Both the position numbers and the translations under genes were made by a program. Shown here one piece after another: positions 57,166 to 64,000 of a stretch of 64,000 nucleotides of DNA; the first letter of the stretch is position 1, and each line of letters begins with the position of its first letter. The DNA lies in contig CAVYPA010000016.1 in NCBI GenBank assembly GCA_963770295.1, positions 310,001 to 374,000 of the forward strand. The letters are read 5' to 3'. The notes beneath the pieces were generated by a model. The model had not been told where the DNA came from and made no database searches. It saw only the letters and a list, made by a program, of their open reading frames with translations. The DNA is from AWTP1-13 sp963770295. Its GTDB lineage: Bacteria; Pseudomonadota; Alphaproteobacteria; Rhizobiales; Hyphomicrobiaceae.

Positions 57166-57702
57166 TCAAAAGGCTGCTGGCTGCTCCCCGGCTTCAAACA
57201 GCCCGACGCGAAGATCGGTCGCAGCGTAAATCACCCGACCATCGGCCTTCATCACTCCGTCGGCAATGGCAAGCTTCAAACGGCGCAAGATCACCCTCTT
57301 CAGGTCGACGACGTACTGCACGGTTTTGGTCGTCGGGATAACCATACCGGTAAACTTCACCTCGCCCACGCCGAGCGCCCGCCCCTTGCCGGGGGCACCC
57401 AGCCATCCCAGGAAAAAGCCGGTGAGCTGCCAGAGCGCGTCCAGTCCGAGGCAACCCGGCATCACCGGATCATCCTTGAAATGGCAGGCGAAGAACCAAT
57501 CGAGCGCCGGGTTGCCCGAGACCTTGAGCTCGGCCACCACCTGGCCCTTGCCGTGCGCGCCGCCGACGTCGGAGATGCAAGAAATCCGATCGAACATCAG
57601 CATCGGCGGCAAAGGCAGCTGCGCATTGCCAGGCCCAAAGAGCTCACCACGGCCACAGGTGAGGAGATCTGCGTATTCGTAGGTTGCAACGCGCTCGGGC
57701 AT
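57166..57702 (-). CDS. fabA: 3-Hydroxydecanoyl-ACP dehydratase/isomerase FabA
   Basis: Introduces the cis double bond in anaerobic-type unsaturated fatty-acid synthesis. A 178-residue hot-dog-fold protein with catalytic His74 in WFFACHFKDDPVMPG and Asp88 in CLGLDALWQ. Start MPERVATYEYADLLTCGRGE is the usual N-terminus. First gene of fabA-fabB-fabI and divergent from irr, an arrangement known from rhizobia. Confidence 0.96.
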   Translation of the reverse strand: MPERVATYEYADLLTCGRGELFGPGNAQLPLPPMLMFDRISCISDVGGAHGKGQVVAELKVSGNPALDWFFACHFKDDPVMPGCLGLDALWQLTGFFLGWLGAPGKGRALGVGEVKFTGMVIPTTKTVQYVVDLKRVILRRLKLAIADGVMKADGRVIYAATDLRVGLFEAGEQPAAF

Positions 57703-57967
57703 CGCCCTCCCTCTACGAAATGTCGGTGCGCGAACGGCACTTGCGCTTTATTTACCCACGCCAGGCATGTCCTATCACACTCGCCCCCCGCTCAAAAGCC
57801 CGTGTTCCAGGCGCGCGCCCAGCACGGGACGGCGGGCGTGAGGTAGACCGTTGCCCAGCCGGGAAAGGCGACATATACTTGCAAACAGCGGCAATATCAA
57901 AGTTGCGGGACGCATTGTCGCTCAGGCAGCGCGCTTGGCGGAGGTCCCCACCGGCAGAGCCTGTGCT

Positions 57968-58372
57968 ATGGGCAATTCTGTTTCTCAACTGTTGCGACGG
58001 GCCGGCCTGAGGCCGACGCGCCAGCGCATAGCGCTGGCAGCGCTGTTGTTTGGCAACGGCGACCGGCATGTCACGGCCGAACTGCTGCACGAGGAGGCCG
58101 TGCGCGCCGGAGAACGGGTCTCGCTCGCCACGGTTTACAACACGCTGCACCAATTCAAGGGGGCGGGCCTGCTGCGGGAAATCGCCATTGGCGGCCAGCG
58201 CGCCTATTTCGATACCAACACATCCAACCACAATCATTTTTTCGTCGAGGAACACGGCCGCCTGGTCGACATTCCCGGCGACACGATCCGGGTCGACGGC
58301 CTGCCGGAACCGCCGGCGGATCTGAAGATTTCGCATATTGACGTCGTCGTGCGCCTGGTGCCGCGTCGCTAG
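57968..58372 (+). CDS. irr: Iron response regulator Irr (Fur family)
   Basis: Haem-linked repressor of iron and haem genes in Alphaproteobacteria. The 134-residue protein has the Fur-type winged helix (LLRRAGLRPTRQRIALAALL, VSLATVYNTLHQF) and the Irr signature FDTNTSNHNHFFVEEHGRLV with its His cluster. The Fur C-terminal CxxC zinc sites are absent, as expected for Irr. The start ATG at 57968 (MGNSVSQLL) fits the family; a longer frame from 57851 has a non-conserved leader. Divergent from fabA, a conserved neighbourhood. Confidence 0.93.
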   Translation: MGNSVSQLLRRAGLRPTRQRIALAALLFGNGDRHVTAELLHEEAVRAGERVSLATVYNTLHQFKGAGLLREIAIGGQRAYFDTNTSNHNHFFVEEHGRLVDIPGDTIRVDGLPEPPADLKISHIDVVVRLVPRR

Positions 58373-58404
58373 GCGTTGGGGCCTCGGGGGCCAAAAACAC
58401 CAAC

Positions 58405-58956
58405 TTAGCGGATGACCTCCCCCTGGTAGGCGCCCCACAACTTGATTTGCTCGATGTAGCCGCGAAAGCCGCCAACCGAGATCCGGCACCAGCGACCATC
58501 GCAACTGATGATGCTCGCAAGCACGCCGGCCTCAACGTAGGCGAGCGGCCTGGCCGAGGCGCTGTCGTCATCGCGCAACGCCGCCGAAGCCGGCTGCGGT
58601 TGGCCCGCTTTCTGCTCCCAGGGCAGCACAACGGCGGTGCGCCTGCCGCTCAGCATGGCGCCCAGCACCCAGCCGGTGGTGCCTTCCGCATCGCGCACCT
58701 CGCGCCAGCTTTCAAATTCCTTGACGATCTCGACCGGCAGACCCGCACGCCGGAAGACCCACGCCGTTGGGTAGTCGGTGCCGGGTCCCTGGCGCAGGTT
58801 GACCCGGTCGGATTTGAGACTAGCAAAGCGCGGCAGCGCCAAGCCGCTCGCGCCGGTGCTCTGCGGCTCTGGCGCCGGCTGGGCGGCAAGTCCCGTCGCC
58901 GCCCCCAGCACCAGCACGGCAAATGCAAGTCTCGCCTGGAACTGCGTTCTACCCAT
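58405..58956 (-). CDS. Exported SH3-domain protein
   Basis: A 183-residue protein with signal peptide to about residue 25 (LAFAVLVLGAATGLAAQ). Two bacterial SH3-like repeats follow: SDRVNLRQGPGTDYPTAWVF to TTGWVLGAMLSG, and AYVEAGVLASIISCDGRWCR to FRGYIEQIKLWGAY. Such domains bind peptidoglycan or proteins in the periplasm. Two Cys in the second repeat may pair. Downstream of and convergent with irr. Function not known. Confidence 0.85.
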   Translation of the reverse strand: MGRTQFQARLAFAVLVLGAATGLAAQPAPEPQSTGASGLALPRFASLKSDRVNLRQGPGTDYPTAWVFRRAGLPVEIVKEFESWREVRDAEGTTGWVLGAMLSGRRTAVVLPWEQKAGQPQPASAALRDDDSASARPLAYVEAGVLASIISCDGRWCRISVGGFRGYIEQIKLWGAYQGEVIR

Positions 58957-59146
58957 TCGCCAACCCGTCCGCCCCCTGCTTCGACACCCCGCGGGAAAGC
59001 ACGATTTGATGCCGGCGATCAAGTCCCACCCGTGCCGAAGCCGGCTTTGGCGTTGGGCCACCTTGTCCCCACCACGGTATCTGCTAGTACAGGGCAAGGA
59101 TGTGCCGCGAGGTAGCAGCGCCAACCCATAGCAGCGTGAGCATCGC

Positions 59147-60145
59147 ATGCCCAATCCGAGCAAGAAGCCGCTGGTAATCGTCACCCGCAAGCTGCCCGAT
59201 GTGGTGGAAACGCGGATGCGCGAGCTGTTCGATGCCCGGCTCAACCTCGATGACAAACCGATGTCGCAGGCGGAGCTCGCCGAGGCGGTAAAGGCAGCGC
59301 ATGTTCTGGTCCCGACGGTGACCGACCGGATCGACCGGTCCTTGATCGCCCAAGCCGGCCCGCAGCTTAAACTGATCGCCAATTTCGGCACCGGCGTGGA
59401 CAATGTCGACCTGGATACGGCGCGCGTGCGTGGCATTATCGTCACCAATACGCCGGACGTGCTGACCGAGGATACGGCCGACATGACCATGGCCTTGATC
59501 CTGGCCGTGCCGCGCCGGCTCGCCGAAGGCACGGCACTGCTCAAGGATTCCGCCAAGCAGTGGCTCGGCTGGTCGCCGACCTGGATGCTGGGCCACCGCA
59601 TTTGGGGCAAGCGGCTCGGCATCATCGGCATGGGCCGGATCGGCCAGGCCGTCGCGCGGCGTGCCAAGGCCTTCGGCTTACAGATCCACTACCACAACCG
59701 CCGCCGGGTTGCCGAGGAGGTAGAGCAGGAGCTCGAGGCCACCTATTGGGATAGTCTCGACCAGATGCTGGCGCGCATGGACATCCTGTCCGTCAACTGC
59801 CCGCACACGCCAGCAACCTACCATCTCCTTTCGGCCCGGCGGCTCAAGCTTCTGAAGCCGACCGCCTATATCGTCAACACCGCCCGCGGCGAGGTGATCG
59901 ACGAAAACGAGCTGGCCCGTCTGATCGAGACCGGCCAAATCGCCGGCGCCGGCCTCGACGTGTTCGAACATGAGCCGGCGATCAATCCCAAGCTGCTGGC
60001 AAGCCACAACGTCGTGGCCCTGCCGCACATGGGTTCCGCAACCATCGAAGGTCGCATCGACATGGGTGAAAAGGTCGTCATCAACATCAAGACCTATCTC
60101 GATGGACACAATCCGCCCGATCGCGTGCACGCCGCCATGTTTTAG
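59147..60145 (+). CDS. D-2-hydroxyacid dehydrogenase (glyoxylate/hydroxypyruvate reductase-like)
   Basis: A 332-residue NAD(P)-dependent reductase. The cofactor site reads IIGMGRIGQAVARRAKAFGL, and catalytic Arg, Glu and His appear in NTARGEVIDENEL, DVFEHEPAINPKLL and LPHMGSAT. The overall pattern is of the GyaR/GrhA group that reduces glyoxylate or hydroxypyruvate. Substrate preference cannot be fixed from the sequence. It precedes an unknown gene by 23 bases, probably in one operon. Confidence 0.87.
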   Translation: MPNPSKKPLVIVTRKLPDVVETRMRELFDARLNLDDKPMSQAELAEAVKAAHVLVPTVTDRIDRSLIAQAGPQLKLIANFGTGVDNVDLDTARVRGIIVTNTPDVLTEDTADMTMALILAVPRRLAEGTALLKDSAKQWLGWSPTWMLGHRIWGKRLGIIGMGRIGQAVARRAKAFGLQIHYHNRRRVAEEVEQELEATYWDSLDQMLARMDILSVNCPHTPATYHLLSARRLKLLKPTAYIVNTARGEVIDENELARLIETGQIAGAGLDVFEHEPAINPKLLASHNVVALPHMGSATIEGRIDMGEKVVINIKTYLDGHNPPDRVHAAMF

Positions 60146-60168
60146 CCGGCGTCCATCGGCGTGCGGTG

Positions 60169-61215
60169 ATGCCCGAGATCGACACCCGTGCAATCAAGGC
60201 TGCCGCCGGGCTCTACCATAGCTATTTCACGGGCCTGATCCTGACGCTCGTCACCCGCCGCGGCGCGCCGGAGGCGGCCGAGTGGGTCTTTCGCCTGTTT
60301 CGCCACCAGCACCACGAAAAATTCCTCTCGAGCTTCGACAAGCTCGGATTGAGGGGCATGCCCGATGCCGTCGCCTGTGCCGCCTTTCACTATCTCTCCA
60401 ATCAAATCGGCGGGGTTGAGGTCGAGTTCATGCGCGAGAGCGAGCGCAAAGCCTGGGTCAATTTCGTGCCGCCGCGCTGGATCTACCCCGGCGCCAGCAT
60501 CTGCGCCGTGCCGAGCGAGGTCTCACGCGCCTTCCTGCGCGCTTGGTATGCGCACAATGGCGTCTCCCTCGCCAACCCCCGCCTCGGCTTTGTCTGTACC
60601 GCCCAGACCACGGACGGGCAGCATGGCCTTTCCGGCTACTTCCTGGACCACGACCGCGAACTCGCTGAGGATGAACGGCTATCATTCCGTCCGGGCGAGC
60701 TGCCGCCGCCCTTCGACCCCTCTGCGGCACCGCGGCTGCCGGCGGCCGCTTGGCCGCCCGAGCGGCTGGCCAAAGCCGAGCGCAACTATGCCATGGAATA
60801 CATCCGCTCCGGTCTGCCACGGCTGGCCGAACTCTTCGGACCGGCCGAGGCCGGCTACCTCGGGCGCACCACGGGCCGCCTGATCGGTGCGCAGCTCTAC
60901 AAGGCGACGGCGGCTCTGCTCGATATCGAGGCGGGCGGCGCGGAGGCGTTTGCCCGTTTCATGCTGCGGCTGGCCGCAGCCGAGGGCGATGCGGCGGCAC
61001 TGGCCATCCAGGCGGACGGCGCCACCTTGGTGCGTCGGGAGGGCTGGCGCCTAATGCGTGGGCTCGAACCGCTCTCGCCGGCCATCTTCGAGGCCTGGAA
61101 TGGCCTGTTCGAAGGCGCCCTCGCCGTGCACGATCGCCGGTTGGTCTTGGAGGTGCTGGCGCGGCGCGATTTTGGCGATGCGGCCTTTGTCTGGCGCATC
61201 CGCCGCCCCCGCTAA
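60169..61215 (+). CDS. Conserved-looking hypothetical protein
   Basis: I do not recognise this 348-residue protein. No signal peptide or clear membrane segment. The N-terminal half is rich in aromatic and His residues (LYHSYFTGLILTLVTRRGAP, FRLFRHQHHEKFLSSFDKLG) and has WVNFVPPRWIYPGASICAVP; the C-terminal half is helical (FARFMLRLAAAEGDAAALAI). The look is of a cytosolic enzyme. GTG at 60166 or ATG at 60169 could start it. It follows the 2-hydroxyacid dehydrogenase by 23 bases, so a linked pathway is likely. Confidence 0.7.
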   Translation: MPEIDTRAIKAAAGLYHSYFTGLILTLVTRRGAPEAAEWVFRLFRHQHHEKFLSSFDKLGLRGMPDAVACAAFHYLSNQIGGVEVEFMRESERKAWVNFVPPRWIYPGASICAVPSEVSRAFLRAWYAHNGVSLANPRLGFVCTAQTTDGQHGLSGYFLDHDRELAEDERLSFRPGELPPPFDPSAAPRLPAAAWPPERLAKAERNYAMEYIRSGLPRLAELFGPAEAGYLGRTTGRLIGAQLYKATAALLDIEAGGAEAFARFMLRLAAAEGDAAALAIQADGATLVRREGWRLMRGLEPLSPAIFEAWNGLFEGALAVHDRRLVLEVLARRDFGDAAFVWRIRRPR

Positions 61216-61300
61216 CTAACCGAGCGCACCAAGCTTGGTGCGGCGGCGGCCGGGCCCACCGTTGCTGGCGGCGCTCGCGCAATGCTGGCGACGGCGGCGA

Positions 61301-62030
61301 TCAGTTGCGCCCCGGCGGCGTTCCGCTGCGAAAATCGGCAATCAGCAAGAGATCCCCAAGCTCATCGACGATGCGATCGGCGTAGGGCTCGAGGTCCTCA
61401 CGCCCGCTCGTGCCAGCTAGCACCCCCACCGTCAGGCCGACGCCCGCGGCGCGCCCCATAATGAGATCGTGGGCGGCATCGCCGACCACGGCGACGGCGC
61501 TCGGCGGCACGCCGAGAGCCGCGCAAAACGCCAGCACCATGCGCGGGTCGGGCTTGCCGCCAAAGCCGGAATCGCAGCCGACGCGGAACTCGAACAGGTC
61601 GAGGATGTGGTGCGGGCCCAGCGAGGCTTCCAGGCCGCCGATTGAAATCGTTGGTCGCAAGACCGAGCCGAAAGCCGCGCCGACGCAATTCGGCGACGGT
61701 TTGCCTGGCGCCGCGCGCCAGGCGCCCATGCTCAGCCCCCCCACGGCGAAAAATTGCCTCGATGCCGTGCGCCAGCTGGTGGGGGGTGCGCGCCCCAAGC
61801 TGGGCGGCGAAGGCGGCGGCGATGTCGTCGACGCTGCCGGCCGCGAGCACGGAACCCGGCACGACGCGGTCGGTTGCCGGATCCTGGCCGCCGACGCGCA
61901 GCAGCTCGTGCGCCAGGCCCAAGTCACCACCGGCAGCGAACAACGCCACCTCGCGGTTGATCGGCACCCAGGTCAGCCAATAGTCGATAAGGGTGCCGTC
62001 CTTGTCGAATAAGATCGCGCCGATCGCCAC
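61301..62030 (-). CDS. HAD-superfamily phosphatase (phosphoglycolate phosphatase-like), one frameshift
   Basis: About 242 residues after repair. The nucleophile motif is AILFDKDGTLID at the N-terminus (Asp9 and Asp11), Ser/Thr region LGLATNDF, and the acidic C-terminal motif VAVVGDAAHDLIMG with KPDPRMV before it. The frame breaks near 61650: ATNDFN runs off-frame and the other frame continues GGLEASLGPHHILDLFEFRV. One extra base explains this. Likely a phosphoglycolate phosphatase or relative; the substrate is not certain. It lies 24 bases downstream of moeB. Confidence 0.8.
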
Positions 62031-62054
62031 GGTGCCTCCCGCGCTGGCATGACT

Positions 62055-62888
62055 TTAGGCGGCGCAGGCCGGATCGTTTGCGGCCCGTTCGTGCTCGGTG
62101 AGATCGCGGATCGTCGGCATCCTACCCGACAAGGGATTGGTCTCGTCCCATGCCACCTTGATTTCGGTGAAGCGGGCTGCGCGCGCATCATAGATTAGCA
62201 GGCGTCCGGCCAAGCTCTGGCCAAGTCCGAGGATTTCCTTCAGCACCTCCGTGGCCTGCAAGGCGCCGAGCACGCCGACGATCGCGCCGAGCACGCCGAC
62301 TTCAGCGCAATTGGCCACCGTGCCCGGCGGCGGCGCTTCGGGAAAAATGCAGCGATAGCTCGGAAACGGCAGGCCATCGGGCGCCGTCTCGTGCGGTTTC
62401 AGCGTGGTGAGGTAGCCATCGAACGGACCGACCGCGGCAAACACCAGCGTCTTCTTGGCGAGATAGCAGGCGTCGCTGACGAGATAGCGGGTGGCAAAAT
62501 TGTCGGAACCATCGGCGACGATGTCATAGCGCGCAATGATCCCAAGCGCGTTCTTGGCCGTGAGGCGTTCCGTGTAGCTTTCGACGACGACATGTGGATT
62601 GAGCCTGGCGATCGTCTCTGCCGCACTCGCCGCCTTCGGCACCCCGACGTGCGGGGTGTCGTGCGCAATCTGGCGCTGGAGGTTGTCGAGCGAAACGCGA
62701 TCGTCGTCGATGACGGCGAGCGTGCCGACGCCGGCGGCGGCCAAGTACATGAGCGTGGGCGAGCCGAGCCCGCCGGCGCCCACCACCAGCACCTTGGCAG
62801 CCTTGATCCTCTGCTGCCCTTGGCCGCCGACATCGTGCAAGACCAGGTGCCGCTTGTAGCGCTCGATCTCTTCGGGGCCGAGTGTCAT
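62055..62888 (-). CDS. moeB: MoeB/ThiF-family adenylyltransferase
   Basis: Activates the C-terminus of a ubiquitin-like sulfur carrier (MoaD or ThiS) with ATP. The 277-residue protein has the nucleotide motif VLVVGAGGLGSPTLMYLAAA, then IDDDRVSLDNLQRQIAHDT and DGSDNFATRYLVSDACYLA. The zinc-binding CxxC motifs are mostly absent in the visible sequence (YRCIFP and ANCAEVG give one Cys each), which is common in some MoeB. No rhodanese domain. ATG at 62888 was chosen; the longer frame upstream overlaps panE. Confidence 0.87.
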   Translation of the reverse strand: MTLGPEEIERYKRHLVLHDVGGQGQQRIKAAKVLVVGAGGLGSPTLMYLAAAGVGTLAVIDDDRVSLDNLQRQIAHDTPHVGVPKAASAAETIARLNPHVVVESYTERLTAKNALGIIARYDIVADGSDNFATRYLVSDACYLAKKTLVFAAVGPFDGYLTTLKPHETAPDGLPFPSYRCIFPEAPPPGTVANCAEVGVLGAIVGVLGALQATEVLKEILGLGQSLAGRLLIYDARAARFTEIKVAWDETNPLSGRMPTIRDLTEHERAANDPACAA

Positions 62889-62898
62889 TGCGCCTCTC

Positions 62899-63825
62899 TC
62901 AAAACCGGGGTTTGCCTGCGGCGAACGGCGACAGCGCCTGCGTAATGAAGGTATGCGTCGGCACCGGCACGCCGGTGCTTGCGCCCAGCCGCACCAGGGC
63001 ACCGGACAGGCCTGCAAGCTCCAGCGGCTTGTGCGCCAGAAGATCATGGCACATCGAGGCCATCATGGCCGGGTGCAGGCCATCGATCGCCTTGATGATG
63101 GCGTCGGCATCGGCCGGTTCGAGGCGCACGCTCTGGGCGATGCCGACGGCGACCGCTTCCCTGACCGCCGCCTCGAGCAGGCGCCGGCTTTCCGGGTGCG
63201 CCCGCACGGGGCCGATCGGCCCGCGGGTCAGCGCCGTCAGGCCGGACATGGGCGCCAGCATGGCGAACTTTAGCCAGAGCGTGCGCGAGATATCCGCGCT
63301 GAGCGAGGCAGCGATGTCGGCCTGCTCGCAGGCGACAAGCAACGCGGTCGTGCGCGGGCTTTCTCGGCCGTTGGCCTCGCCGAACTCGAGGCTTGCGAGC
63401 TTGCCTTGCTGTCGGATCACGCCCGGCGTGGCGATCTGCGCATTGATGCGGGCCGCCCCGGCGACGACATGGTCGGCGCCCAACACCTTGCCGATGCGCT
63501 CGGCACTCTCGACGCCGTTCTGAAAGGTGAAGACCGTCGCCCCGTTGCCGACGAGGCCGGCCAAGCGCTCGGCTGCCCCTTCCGTATCTGCGAGCTTGAC
63601 CGCGAAAATGATGGCGTCGGCGGTGGAAAGTTCAGCTGCATCCGCGACAACCTTGACCGGTCGCAAATGCAGGGCGCCAATCTCGCTGTCGAGCCTGAGC
63701 CCGTGCGTGCGCATCGCCTCGAGATGCGCGCCGCGCGCTACAAACGTGACGTCATTATCGGCCGCCGCCAGCCGGGCACCGAAGTAGCCGCCGACGCCGC
63801 CTGGACCCATCACCACTAGTTTCAT
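62899..63825 (-). CDS. 2-Dehydropantoate 2-reductase-family protein
   Basis: A 308-residue PanE/ApbA-type reductase. NADPH site MKLVVMGPGGVGGYFGARLA, then TFQNGVESAERIGKVLGADH with the catalytic-site NG, and Lys in LWLKFAMLAPMSGLTALTRG. PanE converts ketopantoate to pantoate for CoA. Many bacteria have several paralogues with other substrates, so the specific role is open. 10 bases upstream of moeB on the same strand. Confidence 0.85.
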   Translation of the reverse strand: MKLVVMGPGGVGGYFGARLAAADNDVTFVARGAHLEAMRTHGLRLDSEIGALHLRPVKVVADAAELSTADAIIFAVKLADTEGAAERLAGLVGNGATVFTFQNGVESAERIGKVLGADHVVAGAARINAQIATPGVIRQQGKLASLEFGEANGRESPRTTALLVACEQADIAASLSADISRTLWLKFAMLAPMSGLTALTRGPIGPVRAHPESRRLLEAAVREAVAVGIAQSVRLEPADADAIIKAIDGLHPAMMASMCHDLLAHKPLELAGLSGALVRLGASTGVPVPTHTFITQALSPFAAGKPRF

Positions 63826-63844
63826 CGAGATCTCATGGGCGCTT

Positions 63845-64000
63845 TCACGGGGTAACGACGACGCGGCCCAGCACTCGGCCCGCGCGCAAGTCATCGAGTG
63901 CGCGGCTCGTCTGTTCGAGCGGACGCAACTCGACGGGAATCGGCGCCACTTTGCCCGCTTTCACCAAGGCGATCATTTCGCGCGCTTCGGCGAGCGAGCC
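63845..64000 (-). CDS. Zinc-type alcohol dehydrogenase/quinone oxidoreductase-like protein, C-terminal end only
   Basis: Only the last 51 residues are inside the window. They read AREMIALVKAGKVAPIPVEL RPLEQTSRALDDLRAGRVLG RVVVTP, which is the usual C-terminus of medium-chain dehydrogenases of the zinc alcohol dehydrogenase family. The N-terminal catalytic part lies beyond 64000. 19 bases upstream of the panE-like gene on the same strand. Confidence 0.8.
   Translation of the reverse strand, partial: GSLAEAREMIALVKAGKVAPIPVELRPLEQTSRALDDLRAGRVLGRVVVTP

Overview
The window is GC-rich, gene-dense bacterial DNA with the hallmarks of an Alphaproteobacterium. It has an irr gene divergent from fabA-fabB-fabI, a rhizobial-type glycerol ABC transporter (glpSTPQU family), a coaBC-dut pair, and a type-A RNase P RNA. 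I see no tRNA, rRNA, CRISPR array, insertion sequence or integrase. A closer placement (Rhizobiales or Rhodospirillales-like) is inference only.

Layout. 1-8.1 kb: glycerol 3-phosphate dehydrogenase (glpD, cut by the window edge), its DeoR-type regulator glpR, and a six-gene glycerol importer. 8.2-14.3 kb: small hypothetical gene, ABC-F ATPase (uup), a damaged dadA, an Asp/Glu racemase-family gene, phnN beside a truncated phnM, and a PsiF-like exported protein. 14.5-18.3 kb: sugar-nucleotide epimerase and a Spy/CpxP-like protein with a response regulator and sensor kinase. 18.7-30.2 kb: a catabolic region with a cupin, three SDR-type or hydrolase genes, two LLM flavin oxidoreductases, a metallo-beta-lactamase-fold hydrolase, a Baeyer-Villiger monooxygenase, rnpB, an SMP-30 lactonase and a tautomerase. 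30.3-41.2 kb: a branched-chain-type ABC importer followed by a complete-looking cyclohexanecarboxylate route (aliA ligase, aliB dehydrogenase, badK hydratase, badH dehydrogenase, badI ring hydrolase) under a divergent TetR regulator with a visible palindromic operator. 41.7-50.5 kb: MetE-like protein, cupin, cell-wall amidase, DjlA-like co-chaperone, 3-hydroxyisobutyryl-CoA hydrolase, TfdA-like dioxygenase, TAXI binding protein, Sel1 protein. 50.6-64 kb: housekeeping genes (coaBC, dut, murI, fabI-fabB-fabA, irr, a 2-hydroxyacid dehydrogenase, moeB, panE-like) among several unknowns.

How it fits together. The left end takes up and oxidises glycerol under GlpR. The centre appears specialised for alicyclic substrates: a cyclic acid is imported, activated to its CoA thioester and opened to pimeloyl-CoA, while the BVMO, SDR and lactonase-type genes nearby could handle cyclic ketones and lactones. 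The link between these two halves is inference.

A technical feature colours everything: at least eleven genes carry single-base frameshifts. In nearly all cases, adding or removing one base restores a full-length, well-conserved protein. Most are extra bases, which looks more like uncorrected sequencing error than gene decay. I give such genes their full reconstructed span and state where the frame breaks.
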